Source: Solidesulfovibrio magneticus (GTDB taxonomy: Bacteria; Desulfobacterota; Desulfovibrionia; Desulfovibrionales; Desulfovibrionaceae). From it: a stretch of 22,955 bases of DNA. The translations under genes and the position numbers were made by a program. Positions within the stretch are counted from its first letter, which is position 1. Each line of letters begins with the position of its first letter. The notes beneath the pieces are model-generated. The model was given only the letters and a program-made list of their open reading frames with translations, was not told the origin of the DNA and searched no databases. Below are positions 1-10,770 of this stretch, piece by piece. Location of the stretch: positions 1 to 22,955 of the forward strand of contig DLGG01000208.1 of assembly GCA_002482565.1 (NCBI GenBank), read 5' to 3'.

Positions 1-656
1 TCCGGCGGCCAGGGCCGCTTCCAGTTCGGCGGTTCGGTCCAGGGCCAGTTCGATGGCCGGCAAGGGGGAAAGTTTGTCAAGAGCCAGGGCATGGCCGCCC
101 AGCGCCTTGTCCAGGCGCTTTTTCTCGGCTTTCTTCTGGGTCGTGCGCTTGGACAGGGCGGCCTGCATGGCGATGAGGTGCGCGGCTTCCGAGGCGGCGG
201 CAAAAAAGGCGGCCAGCTTGGGTCCGGACTTGTCCGAGAGCAGAAACACCGGCTCGCGCTGGTTGCCCAGGTGCACGTCCACGGTCTCGCCGCCGTCCAC
301 GGCCACCGGCCCCAGGCGCAAAAGCTTGCGCACGTCTTCAGGCACGACGCCGCGCCCCATCTTGGCGTAGGTGTCCGGCTCCTCGGCCCCGGGCCGGCGC
401 ACTTCGTACAGGGCGTACTTGGGCCGGCGCACCCAGGCGATGACCGTGCCGTCCGAAAGCTCCGCCTCGACCCGGGCCTCGGCCGCGCCGTGGCGGATGC
501 AGTGCTTGGGCGGCGGGTTTTCGGTCAGGCAGCGCAGGGCCTCCACCACGGCCGACTTGCCGGAGTTGTTGGGGCCGGTGAGCGCCGTCAGCCCCGGCGG
601 CAGGTCGATGACCGTGCGGCCGTGGGCCATGAAATCCACCAGCGTCAGCCGACGGA

Positions 657-660
<4 letters not shown>
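1..660 (-). CDS. AAA/SMC-like ATPase, N-terminal part (runs off the left edge)
   Basis: The frame is open from a GTG at 658-660 to the window edge (220 codons). It starts MIRRLTLVDFMAHGRT, followed by a Walker A motif GPNNSGKS at residues 29-36. This arrangement, a short beta strand ending in 'F..H' and then a P-loop with two Asn, is typical of the N-terminal half of RecF/SbcC/Rad50-type ATPases, which act in DNA repair or as ATP-driven clamps. A charged, likely helical stretch begins near residue 180, as expected at the start of a coiled coil. The signature motif, Walker B and any zinc hook lie outside the window. The start codon overlaps the stop codon of the upstream (p)ppGpp enzyme gene (GTGA), so the two are probably co-transcribed and translationally coupled. 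The family assignment is sound, but the exact member is not known. Confidence 0.75.
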
Positions 661-2879
<2,219 letters not shown>

Positions 2880-2960
2880 GCTGGTTGCGGCCTCGCGCAC
2901 GGGCGGCGGTGATGACGGGTGATGTCGGGCGCGCCGGCCTCGCCGCCGCGCCCGGAAGAA

Positions 2961-4655
2961 CTATTGTTCCAGACGAAAGGTCTGCTTGTCGCGGGGAATC
3001 CACCACTTGGTGAAATTGTAGCTGATGCCGGCCGGGGCCGGAACCACGCCCTGGATGCGGGCGGTGAGGATGGGCAGACTGTAGGGCGTGTAGAGGAACA
3101 TGTAGGGCTGGTCGTCGTGGAGGATCTTCTGGAAGGCGTCGTAGGCCTTCTTGCGCTCGGCCTGGTCCAGGGTGCGCCGGCCGCGCTCCAGGAGCGCATC
3201 GACTTCGGGGTTCTTGTAGCCGATGAAGTTGAGGCCCCCGGGCACGGCGCTGCTGGAGTGCCAGACGCTGTAATTGTCCGGGTCCTGGGCGATGGACCAG
3301 GCCAGCACGACGGCGTCGAAATTGCCCTTGTCCACGAATTCCTTGAGAAACGAGGCCCATTCCACGGTGCGGATGCCGACCTTTATGCCGATGGCCCCCA
3401 GTTCGCTTTGCAGGATGGTGGCGGCCTTGATGCGCTGTTCGTTGCCCTGGTTGGTGAGGATGGTGAAGGAAAAGGGCCGCCCCGTGGCGTCTTCCAGCAC
3501 GCCGTCGCCGTTGCGGTCGGTCCAGCCGGCCTCGGCCAGAAGCGCCTTGGCCTTGGCCGGGTCATAAGCATAGTCGGCGATGGTGGTGTCGTAGACCCAG
3601 GAACCGGGCTTGTAGGGGCCGATGGTGGGCACGCCAAGGCCTAGCAGCGCGCCCTTGATGATGCTTTCCTTGTTGACGGCCTGGGCCAGGGCCCGGCGCA
3701 CCCGGGCGTCGGTGAAATACGGGCTTTTGAGGTTGTAGGCCAGATAGGTGTAGCCAAACGACAGATACTTGTACTTGCGCCAGTCGGCGTCCCAGGCCTG
3801 CCCCGTGGTCTGGTAGAGGTACTGCTGGGGCGTCAGGCCCATCATGTCCAGGTTCCCGGCCTTGAGCTCCAGAAACATGGTCGAGGTGTCCGGGATGATG
3901 CGGTAGACCACCTGATCGATGTTGGGCCGGCCTTCGAAATAGTCGGGATTGTAGCGCAGAGTCAGGCTCTTGCCCGGCTCCCACTTGTCCAGGATGTAGG
4001 GGCCGCAGCCGATGGGCTCCCGGGCGTACTTGGTGGTCATCATGTCCTGGCCGGACAGCAGGTGCTTGGGCAGGATGGAGCCGGCCCAGGTGACCAGGGC
4101 CCGGGCAAAGGGCTCATTGTAGCGCACCTCGAAGGAGTATTTGCCGGTGACCGTGAAGCTGGAGATGACCTTGTAGTCCTCGGCATAGGCCGTGGGCGTT
4201 TTGGGGTCGATCATGAGCTTGTAGGTGAATTCCACATCCTGCGCCGTCAGTTCCACACCGTCGGTCCAGCGGATGCCGGGGCGCAGCCAGAACTTGAGCA
4301 GCTTGCCGTCCTCGGCCACTTCATAGCGCTCGGCGGCGAAGCATTCGAGCTGGATGTCCTTGTCGTAGCGCAAGGGCGACACGTAGAGCAGATCGGCTAC
4401 CTCGTGGGAGGCCGAATCCGAGGCCAGATAAGGGATGAGGTTGGACGGCTCGCCGATGGTGGCCATGACGATGCGCCCGCCGGTTTCGGGCTGGCCGGCT
4501 GGCGCGGGCGAAGACTGGGGCGCGGCCGTGTCGGCCGGAGCCGAGGCCGCGGCCGGCTTGGCCGCCTTGTCCTGCGGCTTGGACGGGCCGTCGCAGCCGC
4601 CAAGCAGGAGCAATCCCAGGACCAGGACGAAAAATGCCGCGTGCGCCGGACGCAT
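2961..4655 (-). CDS. Lipoprotein substrate-binding protein, peptide/nickel ABC family (SBP family 5)
   Basis: A 564-residue periplasmic solute-binding lipoprotein. A hydrophobic signal peptide ends in the lipobox LLGGC, with C21 as the lipidated cysteine and Asp at +2, which in enterobacteria retains lipoproteins in the inner membrane. A Pro/Ala/Lys linker follows to about residue 50. The rest resembles the OppA/DppA/NikA fold, with family-typical stretches such as 'GCGPYILDKWEPGKSLTL' and 'DVEFTYKLMIDPKTPTAYA'. It should deliver oligopeptides or similar ligands to an ABC importer, but no permease or ATPase genes are adjacent, so the partner is elsewhere. ATG 4655 is preferred: AGGAG sits six bases upstream and the signal peptide starts there, while the open frame continues upstream without homology-like sequence. 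It lies on the same strand as the (p)ppGpp gene, 81 bases away. Confidence 0.88.
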   Translation of the reverse strand: MRPAHAAFFVLVLGLLLLGGCDGPSKPQDKAAKPAAASAPADTAAPQSSPAPAGQPETGGRIVMATIGEPSNLIPYLASDSASHEVADLLYVSPLRYDKDIQLECFAAERYEVAEDGKLLKFWLRPGIRWTDGVELTAQDVEFTYKLMIDPKTPTAYAEDYKVISSFTVTGKYSFEVRYNEPFARALVTWAGSILPKHLLSGQDMMTTKYAREPIGCGPYILDKWEPGKSLTLRYNPDYFEGRPNIDQVVYRIIPDTSTMFLELKAGNLDMMGLTPQQYLYQTTGQAWDADWRKYKYLSFGYTYLAYNLKSPYFTDARVRRALAQAVNKESIIKGALLGLGVPTIGPYKPGSWVYDTTIADYAYDPAKAKALLAEAGWTDRNGDGVLEDATGRPFSFTILTNQGNEQRIKAATILQSELGAIGIKVGIRTVEWASFLKEFVDKGNFDAVVLAWSIAQDPDNYSVWHSSSAVPGGLNFIGYKNPEVDALLERGRRTLDQAERKKAYDAFQKILHDDQPYMFLYTPYSLPILTARIQGVVPAPAGISYNFTKWWIPRDKQTFRLEQ

Positions 4656-4933
4656 AGTTCTCCTTTTCGCTTGCAACCACCGCCCAAAACACCGTATTGG
4701 TGCGGATGCGCAAGGCCTCGTGCACCTACTGCATATACGGAGCCACCCAAAAACAAAAGCGCTTTTTCCCGCGCCCCACGACCCGGCCCGGCCCTTGGGG
4801 CGTCGGCAACATTTCCGTTCCAAAACGGTCTGAAATCGGGTAATCGGCCCGAACCCGTCCGCCCCGCGCCGGTCTGCACGACAGCCGACGCAAGATTGGC
4901 GCGCGGCAAGTCGCACCAAGGAGTCCAAGGCCC
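4656..4933. other. Divergent intergenic region between lipoprotein and SNF2 genes
   Basis: These 278 bases must hold promoters firing in both directions. A perfect 12-base palindrome, AAAAGCGCTTTT, lies at 4755-4766 and could be an operator. Ribosome-binding sites lie at both ends: AGGAG for the minus-strand gene, and AAGGAG at 4918-4923 for the plus-strand gene. I found no convincing -35/-10 pair, and no gene. Confidence 0.5.
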
Positions 4934-7900
4934 ATGGCCACCGGAAACGACGAAACCAAAATCAAAGCGTTGCTTGGGGAATTTGTTCGCGAAACCGTCC
5001 CCGAGTACATCCTGGACGGCGCCCACGCCATCGTGGCCGGCGGCGGCATCCAAAAGCTCACCGTCAACCGGCACGACCAATTCTGGGATGTGGAAGGCCA
5101 GGTCCAAGGCGACGATTTCCAGGTCTACGCCTCGGAACTTTCGGTCAACCTGCGTGAAGGCAACATCAACTTTTTCTGCAACTGCCCGGATTCCTTCTCC
5201 GGCGTGTGTCGCCATGTGGGGGCCACGGCGCTTAAGTGCCTGCGCACCTTGGACGAAGAATCCGGCGAAGGCGACACCGGCGACAGCGCCGCCCTGGCCT
5301 CGCGCGGGGAATGGCGGCAGACCTTCCGCACCTATTTCTCCACCGAGCCCGAGCCCGAACCCGGCCGCCACTACCTCATCTTCCGCTTCCACCCCGAGCC
5401 CGGCCGGCTCCAGGTGGCCTTTTTCCGGGCCAGGCAAAACAAGTCCGGCATCTCCCAGGTGCATTCCGAGATCACCCTGGAGCAGATCATCAAGAACCCG
5501 GACTGGTCCGAGCTGTCCCCCACTCTGCCCGTGGTGGCCGAGATGCTCGAACACCACCTCGACTACGCCGGCCACCGGGTGGAAATCCCGCCCGGGCTTC
5601 TGGCCTGGTTTTTCTGGGCCATCGGCAAGGAATACTACCTCTACTGGCGCGACACCGAACAGCCCGTGCGCATCGAGTCCAAGACCATGCGCCTGCAGCT
5701 GGCCCCCAGGCTTCAGGAAGACGGCCTGTCCTTTGACATCCTGCTCGGCAGCCCGGGCAAGTCGCCGTTTTCCATCCTCGGCCAGGAGGTCTATTTCTAC
5801 GGCCAGATGCCCATCTGGGTGTGCTGGAAAAACGCCTTCTATCCGGTCCAGACCGGCCTGCCGCCCCAGCTCGTGTCGGACATGACGCAGAATCCGCCCT
5901 TTATTCCCACCGCCGACGTGTCGGAATTCCTCGACCGGGTGTGGACCCATCTGCCCATGACCGACCTGTACGGCCAGGAAGAGTTCCTGGTCAAAATGCA
6001 GCCGTTTTTCGTGCCGGCCAATTTCGATCCGAAAATCTTCCTCGACGAGGAAGGCAGCCTGCTGACCCTGCAAATCCAAAACGTCTACCAGACCGAGCAC
6101 GGCGAGATCACGGTCCCCGGCCCCAACCCCGATCTCATGACCGCCTCGTATCTCCACGACGGCAAGTCCTATCTCATCGCCCGGGACTGCGACCAGGAGC
6201 AGGCGCTTATTACCATGCTGGTGGAAATGCGTTTCCAGGCCAGAAACAACGCCAACTGGTTCCTGGAGACCGAGGAAGCCATCGTCTTTTTGCTCGACGC
6301 CTATCCCAAGCTCATTGAGAAGTACCGGGTATTCGGCGAAAAGAACCTGACCCGCTACAAGGTGCGCCTGTCCACCCCGGTCATCGTGGCCGAGGTGGAG
6401 TCCAAGGAAGAGGAGAAGTGGTTCAACCTCGATCTGCAGGTGCAGTACGACGACCAGCGGGTGCCCATCGAAAAGATCTGGAAAGCCTGGACCCAGGGCA
6501 AGCGCTATGTCCAGCTCAAGGACGGCTCCTATACCAGCCTGCCCGAATCGTGGCTGGAAAAGCTCGCCCACAAGCTGCGGGCCCTGGGCTACGACACGGA
6601 CAAGCCGCCTCAGACCAAGTTCAAGCAGTTCGAGGCCCCGGTCCTGGACAAGCTTTTGGAGGACATGCCCGAAGCCCGCACCGACTCGTTTTGGAACAAC
6701 CTGCGCCAGAAGATCCACAGCTTCCGCGAGATCGTCCAGGTGCGGCCGCCCAAGGGCCTAAACGCCACCCTGCGGCCCTATCAGGTCCAGGGGCTGTCCT
6801 ATCTCAACTTCCTGCGCGAATACGGCTTCGGCGGCATCCTGGCCGACGAAATGGGCCTGGGCAAGACCGTCCAGACCCTGTCGTTTATCCAGCACAACGT
6901 CGAGCGCGGGGCCATTGGCCCCAACCTCATCGTCGTGCCGACCTCGGTGTTGCCCAACTGGGAGCGCGAGGCCCAGAAATTCGTGCCCGACCTCAAGCAG
7001 CTCATCATCTACGGGGCGCGGCGCGAGAACATGTTCAGGCGCATCGCCGAATCCGACCTCGTCATCACCACCTATGCGCTCCTGCGCCGGGACCTCGACG
7101 AGCTGCTCAAGTACGAATTCGCCTCCATCATCCTGGACGAAGCCCAGAACATCAAGAACCCCAACACCATCACCGCCCGGGCCGTGCGGCGCCTGGCCGG
7201 CAAGACCCGGCTTTGCCTGTCCGGCACGCCCATCGAGAACAACCTCTTCGAGCTGTGGTCGCTGTTCGAGTTCCTCATGCCGGGCTTCCTCGGCGGCCAG
7301 AACGCCTTCCAGCGCGGCATCGTCAAGCCCATCAAGGACGGCGACGGGGAGACGCTTGATTACCTGCGCGGCCGGGTCAAACCCTTCATCCTGCGGCGCA
7401 CCAAAAACGAGGTGGCCAAGGATCTGCCGCCCAAGGTGGAAAACACCTACTACTGCAACCTCTTGGACGAGCAGCTGGAGCTTTACGCCGCCCTGGCCAA
7501 AAAGCTCAAGGAGCAGGTGCTGGCCACTGTCGATGAAAAGGGCATGGCCAAGTCGCAGATGTCGATCCTGGACGCGCTTTTGAAGCTGCGCCAGATCTGC
7601 TGCCACCCGCGCCTGCTCAAGCTCGACCTGCCCGGCGTCAACACCAACCTGCCCTCGGGCAAGTTCGACGCGTTTAAGGACCTCATCACGGACTGCATCG
7701 AGGAAGGCCACAAGGTGCTGGTCTTCTCGCAATTCGTGCAGATGCTCCACATCATCCGGTCCTGGATGAGCATCAGCCAGATGCCGTTTTGCTACCTCGA
7801 CGGTTCCAGCAAGGACCGCTTCGACCAGGTGGACAAGTTCAACCAGACCGAGGACATCAAGGTGTTCCTCATTTCGCTGAAGGCCGGCGGCACGGGGCTT

Positions 7901-8161
7901 AACCTCACCAGCGCCGACTACGTCATCCACTACGACCCGTGGTGGAACCCGGCCGTGGAAAACCAGGCCACGGACCGTACCCACCGCATCGGCCAGTTGC
8001 GCCAGGTCTTCTCCTACAAGCTCATCTGCCAAAACACGGTGGAGGAAAAGATCCTCAAGCTCCAGGAACAGAAACGGGATGTGGCCGAGGCCGTCATCCC
8101 CGGCCAGGACGCCTTCAAGTCGCTCACGCGCACCGACCTGGAATCGCTTTTTGACGTCTAG
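4934..8161 (+). CDS. SNF2-family DNA-dependent ATPase with N-terminal SWIM zinc finger
   Basis: A 1075-residue Swi2/Snf2 ATPase, predicted to translocate on duplex DNA and remodel protein-DNA complexes. A SWIM zinc finger (CxCxnCxH) is formed by C82, C84, C92 and H94. Residues 100-600 form a long region with no motif I can name, probably the helicase-associated domain of bacterial SNF2 proteins. The motor follows: the Q-like region starts near 612, Walker A is DEMGLGKT with K644, motif II is DEAQ at 735-738, motif III is SGTPIENNLFELWSLF, motif V is GGTGLNL, and motif VI is THRIGQ with H1017-Q1021. All motor motifs are intact, so it should be an active ATPase. The start is supported by AAGGAG ten bases upstream. 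It appears to be a single-gene transcript, since a strong terminator follows within 60 bases. Its cellular role is not evident from the neighbours. Confidence 0.93.
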   Translation: MATGNDETKIKALLGEFVRETVPEYILDGAHAIVAGGGIQKLTVNRHDQFWDVEGQVQGDDFQVYASELSVNLREGNINFFCNCPDSFSGVCRHVGATALKCLRTLDEESGEGDTGDSAALASRGEWRQTFRTYFSTEPEPEPGRHYLIFRFHPEPGRLQVAFFRARQNKSGISQVHSEITLEQIIKNPDWSELSPTLPVVAEMLEHHLDYAGHRVEIPPGLLAWFFWAIGKEYYLYWRDTEQPVRIESKTMRLQLAPRLQEDGLSFDILLGSPGKSPFSILGQEVYFYGQMPIWVCWKNAFYPVQTGLPPQLVSDMTQNPPFIPTADVSEFLDRVWTHLPMTDLYGQEEFLVKMQPFFVPANFDPKIFLDEEGSLLTLQIQNVYQTEHGEITVPGPNPDLMTASYLHDGKSYLIARDCDQEQALITMLVEMRFQARNNANWFLETEEAIVFLLDAYPKLIEKYRVFGEKNLTRYKVRLSTPVIVAEVESKEEEKWFNLDLQVQYDDQRVPIEKIWKAWTQGKRYVQLKDGSYTSLPESWLEKLAHKLRALGYDTDKPPQTKFKQFEAPVLDKLLEDMPEARTDSFWNNLRQKIHSFREIVQVRPPKGLNATLRPYQVQGLSYLNFLREYGFGGILADEMGLGKTVQTLSFIQHNVERGAIGPNLIVVPTSVLPNWEREAQKFVPDLKQLIIYGARRENMFRRIAESDLVITTYALLRRDLDELLKYEFASIILDEAQNIKNPNTITARAVRRLAGKTRLCLSGTPIENNLFELWSLFEFLMPGFLGGQNAFQRGIVKPIKDGDGETLDYLRGRVKPFILRRTKNEVAKDLPPKVENTYYCNLLDEQLELYAALAKKLKEQVLATVDEKGMAKSQMSILDALLKLRQICCHPRLLKLDLPGVNTNLPSGKFDAFKDLITDCIEEGHKVLVFSQFVQMLHIIRSWMSISQMPFCYLDGSSKDRFDQVDKFNQTEDIKVFLISLKAGGTGLNLTSADYVIHYDPWWNPAVENQATDRTHRIGQLRQVFSYKLICQNTVEEKILKLQEQKRDVAEAVIPGQDAFKSLTRTDLESLFDV

Positions 8162-8176
8162 GCCGACGGCGTCGGC
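8162..8176 (+). repeat. Inverted repeat immediately after the SNF2 stop codon
   Basis: GCCGAC and GTCGGC form a perfect 6-bp stem around GGC. No T-run follows, so it is not a terminator by itself. It may protect the mRNA 3' end or assist the terminator that follows 15 bases later. Confidence 0.5.
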
Positions 8177-8191
8177 ATCACAACAAAGACC

Positions 8192-8218
8192 AAGGGGGGC
8201 CGGAGCCCCCCTTTTTCT
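8192..8218 (+). terminator. Rho-independent terminator after the SNF2 gene
   Basis: Six G (8194-8199) pair with six C (8206-8211), with an additional C-G pair closing a CGGA loop. TTTTT follows directly. The flanking AA/TT extends the stem. This is a classic intrinsic terminator for the upstream plus-strand gene. Confidence 0.93.
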
Positions 8219-8535
8219 TGTCGTCAAGCCAGCCTGCAGCGGCCGTTGCGTTTGTTTTCTTCTCTCATCATTTCCCGCCGACATGTCTTCACCCAGCAAA
8301 AGATCCTTGGGAAATGAAGCATATTCCCTGACTACCGCCAGAACATAACTTGTATATCCGCCTCCCATTGCCCGTTCAACCGCAGCATATGTTTTCGCTT
8401 TTCGTCGGCCAGCATTTGGCTTAACAAAGGCCTAAGAACGTCTTGCGGCGACGGCGCAGATGCGCTCCTTTCCCTTCCCTGCGCCAACAGCCGCGAGCAA
8501 GCAAGTAACCTCCGCCCTCCAGTGAGGACACGTCC
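8219..8535. other. Intergenic region upstream of the protease gene
   Basis: About 317 bases without a credible gene on either strand. It is less GC-rich than the flanking genes, notably around 8310-8400, and should contain the protease promoter, but no -35/-10 pair stands out. An imperfect inverted repeat (GGGAA...TTCCC) lies near 8310-8329. GAGGA at 8524-8528 is the ribosome-binding site of the protease. Confidence 0.4.
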
Positions 8536-10044
8536 ATGCCCCCCCTCTGCCGCAACTCCAGGGCCATCCTGGCCGCCTTCCTCGTCTTTTGGCTGTTTGG
8601 CGTCAGCTCCCCGGCCCTGGCCGGCAGCAAGGACCTCGACTGGAACGCCCTGCCCGCCGCGAGCCTGACGGAAAATGGCCAAGCCAGAATCATCGTCGGC
8701 TTCGCCGTAGCCGACTATGACGAACTGGCCGCCGCATCGCGCAGCCACAAGGTGGTGACGCCCGAGGAAGCCGGCCAGTCGCGCACCGCCGCCCTGGCCG
8801 CCGACGCCGCCCTGGCCGGGGCCATGCGGCGCGGGGCCGACGCCATGCTGGCCGAGCTGCCGGCCAAAGCCTACACCGTCCATCGGACCTATTCCGCCCT
8901 GCCCTACGCCGCCCTGTCCGTGACCCCCGAGGGTCTGGCCGCCTTGCGGGATAATCCCAAGGTCACTTCCATCGAAGTGGACGAGGCCGTGCCCCTGCCG
9001 TTGCCTGTCACGGAAAAGCGCGCCAAGAGCGGCGAGGCGGAGCCGGAAAGCGCCCTCACCGACCAACCGGCCTCCAACCTCAACTGGGGGCCGCCCAAGA
9101 TCGGGGCGGACACGGCCTGGGCCCGGGGCTACACCGGCCAAGGCTGGCATGTGGCCATCCTCGACACCGGCATCCGCCGCACCCACGAATTTTTCGCCGG
9201 CAAGACCATTGTCGAGGCCTGTTTCAGCGCCGACAGAAACTGTCCCGGCGGCACGACCACGGCCTACGGGACCGGCAGCGCCGCCCACTATTCGAGCAGC
9301 CTCACGGGCTGGGACCACGGCACCCACTGCGCCGGCATCGCCACGGGCAAGAAAGCCGACGGCTCCGTGGCCGGCGTGGCCAAGGACGCCAACCTCATCG
9401 CCGTCCAGGTCTTTTCGATCTTTACCAGTTCAGGCGACGTGCGCTCCTATTCCAGCGACCAGCTGGCCGGCCTCAATTACGTCTATTCCTTGCGCAACAC
9501 CTACAGCATCGCCGCCGCCAGCATGAGCCTCGGCGGCGGTTCCTACTCCAGCGCCTGCGACAGCGACTCCCGTAAAACCGCCATCGACAATCTGCGTTCC
9601 GTCAACATCGCCACCACCATTGCCGCCGGGAACGACTACTCCTGTTCCGGCATCGGCGGTCCGGCCTGCATCTCCACATCCATCGCCGTGGGCTCATCAA
9701 CGTCGAGCGACACCGAAAGCGGCTTCAGCAACTGGTATCCGGGCATGGTGACCATCTTCGCCCCGGGTTCGAGCATCTATTCGTCCACAGGCGACTCGGA
9801 CACGAGTTACGCGTCCTGGAACGGCACCTCCATGGCCACGCCCCACGTGGCCGGGGCCTGGGCGCTGTTGCGCCAGAACCGACCCAATGATTCCGTCAGC
9901 GCCATCTTGACGCGACTCTTGGCCGGCAGCCCCTCCGTCTCCACGACCTGCCCGTCCGGCGGCAGCCGACCCAGGGTCTTCATCCCGGCCGCCCTGCAAG
10001 CCACCGCCAGTTTGCCGCTGCTGCCATTACTGTTGGGCCAGTAG
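8536..10044 (+). CDS. Secreted subtilisin-like serine protease (S8 family) with I9 propeptide
   Basis: A 502-residue secreted endopeptidase precursor. Residues 1-29 form a signal peptide (hydrophobic 11-25, ending PALA/G). Residues 47-155 resemble an inhibitor-I9 prodomain ('LPYAALSVTPEGLAALRDNP'), which normally acts as an intramolecular chaperone and is cleaved off. The catalytic domain has the full triad: D210 in VAILDTGI, H261 in DHGTHCAG and S432 in NGTSMATPHVAG, plus oxyanion Asn N366 in AAGN. The Cys next to the His motif and the extra cysteines (229, 236, 341, 370, 378) point to the proteinase K-like branch with disulphides, consistent with export. The chain ends in a short hydrophobic tail (LPLLPLLLGQ) rather than a P-domain or autotransporter. 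The start is supported by GAGGA seven bases upstream. The preceding gene has its own terminator, so this gene needs its own promoter. Confidence 0.94.
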   Translation: MPPLCRNSRAILAAFLVFWLFGVSSPALAGSKDLDWNALPAASLTENGQARIIVGFAVADYDELAAASRSHKVVTPEEAGQSRTAALAADAALAGAMRRGADAMLAELPAKAYTVHRTYSALPYAALSVTPEGLAALRDNPKVTSIEVDEAVPLPLPVTEKRAKSGEAEPESALTDQPASNLNWGPPKIGADTAWARGYTGQGWHVAILDTGIRRTHEFFAGKTIVEACFSADRNCPGGTTTAYGTGSAAHYSSSLTGWDHGTHCAGIATGKKADGSVAGVAKDANLIAVQVFSIFTSSGDVRSYSSDQLAGLNYVYSLRNTYSIAAASMSLGGGSYSSACDSDSRKTAIDNLRSVNIATTIAAGNDYSCSGIGGPACISTSIAVGSSTSSDTESGFSNWYPGMVTIFAPGSSIYSSTGDSDTSYASWNGTSMATPHVAGAWALLRQNRPNDSVSAILTRLLAGSPSVSTTCPSGGSRPRVFIPAALQATASLPLLPLLLGQ

Positions 10045-10211
10045 ACGGCCACAGCCGGCACGCTTGGCAAAACCCTGGCTCGGCGTAAACACCGTCCGCG
10101 CCGTTCCATGCGCCAACCGGCTCCTTCGTTGAGAGCCTGCCCCCCCGGAGCCAAGCTTTCGCCACCCGCCTTGGCCTTGGCCGGCCTGGCGCGAAACCCC
10201 GCACGCCCCCG

Positions 10212-10242
10212 TTGCATTCCGGCTCCGCTCGGGTAGTATGAT
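10212..10242 (+). promoter_or_regulatory. Candidate promoter for the small secreted protein
   Basis: A -10 like TATGAT (10237-10242) matches five of six consensus bases. The only -35 candidate is TTGCAT (10212-10217), a weak match with a long 19-base spacer. Transcription would start near 10249, giving a leader of about 43 bases. This is tentative. Confidence 0.3.
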
Positions 10243-10291
10243 TCCGTGGCCCCAGGCCGCGCCCTCACCCCCAACCCCAAAGGAGTCCGCC

Positions 10292-10717
10292 ATGCGTATA
10301 CGCCGCGCCTTGCTCGTCCTTGTTGCCTTGTTGCTGGCCGTCCCGGCCGTTTCCGCCCAGGCCCAGAGCCAGGGCATCCCGCAACTCGTCGGAACCTGGG
10401 AAGCCGCCGGCTTCGCCCTGCACGACACGAAAAACGGCTTCGTCACCGGCGACAAACAGTCCGCCACCCTGGTCATCAAGGAACAACACGGCCGGGTGTT
10501 TACCGGCGAGGTCAGCTGGACCGGCAAGGTCACGGGCAAGGACACCTTCTCCGGGGTCATCGACAAAAACGGCGAGGAATTCTACTTCGTCGGCCACAAG
10601 GACGCCCTGCGCCTGGGCAAGCTCGAAGGCCCCGACGCCATGGTCTTTTATTACCTGTCCTCCGGCGGCGACAATCCCCGGGCCGGCTACGTGGAATACA
10701 AGCGCAAGCAAAAGTAG
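10292..10717 (+). CDS. Small secreted protein of unknown function, predicted beta-rich
   Basis: A 141-residue protein I do not recognise. An N-terminal signal peptide (positive MRIRR, hydrophobic core, likely cleavage after VSA or AQA near residue 22) sends it to the periplasm or outside. The mature part of about 118 residues alternates polar and hydrophobic residues with many Gly and Thr ('LVGTWEAAGFALHD', 'VFTGEVSWTGKVTGKD', 'TFSGVIDKNGEEFYF'). The pattern resembles small beta-barrels of the lipocalin or avidin type, where 'GTW' near the N-terminus followed by strand pairs is common. That is a structural guess, not a function. I chose ATG 10292 because AAAGGAG lies six bases upstream and the signal peptide begins there; an upstream in-frame ATG at 10238 would place a proline-rich stretch before it. 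It has no cysteines in the mature part and no membrane anchor. Confidence 0.8.
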   Translation: MRIRRALLVLVALLLAVPAVSAQAQSQGIPQLVGTWEAAGFALHDTKNGFVTGDKQSATLVIKEQHGRVFTGEVSWTGKVTGKDTFSGVIDKNGEEFYFVGHKDALRLGKLEGPDAMVFYYLSSGGDNPRAGYVEYKRKQK

Positions 10718-10732
10718 GAGAAAAGGAAGAAA

Positions 10733-10770
10733 TGCCTCCGGCGACTGGGGGCCGCAGGCCCCCAGCCCCC
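10733..10770 (+). repeat. Hairpin with flanking motif, possible dispersed intergenic element
   Basis: A perfect 9-bp stem, CTGGGGGCC (10745-10753) and GGCCCCCAG (10757-10765), encloses GCA. It is preceded by ATGCCTCCGGCG and followed by a C-run. No T-run follows, so it is not a typical terminator. From memory, 'GCCTCCGGCG' plus a G/C-run hairpin recurs in intergenic regions of Desulfovibrio-type genomes. A self-search of the genome would confirm or reject this. Confidence 0.45.

Noticed and set aside
2961..4655. The SBP family 5 lipoprotein as binding protein for the import locus
   Set aside because: It is 8 kb away on the opposite strand, belongs to the peptide/nickel family, and neither ECF nor YbtPQ-like transporters need such a protein.
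4397..6718. Long open frame (773 codons) on the minus strand opposite the SNF2 gene
   Set aside because: It is antisense to a gene with intact SNF2 motifs; its composition (Gly, His, Leu, Val, Gln runs) is that of a mirrored high-GC coding frame and it has no recognisable domain.
6758..8368. Minus-strand open frame (536 codons) starting in the gap after the SNF2 gene
   Set aside because: Crosses the strong terminator and then runs antisense to the SNF2 motor; the product has no recognisable family.
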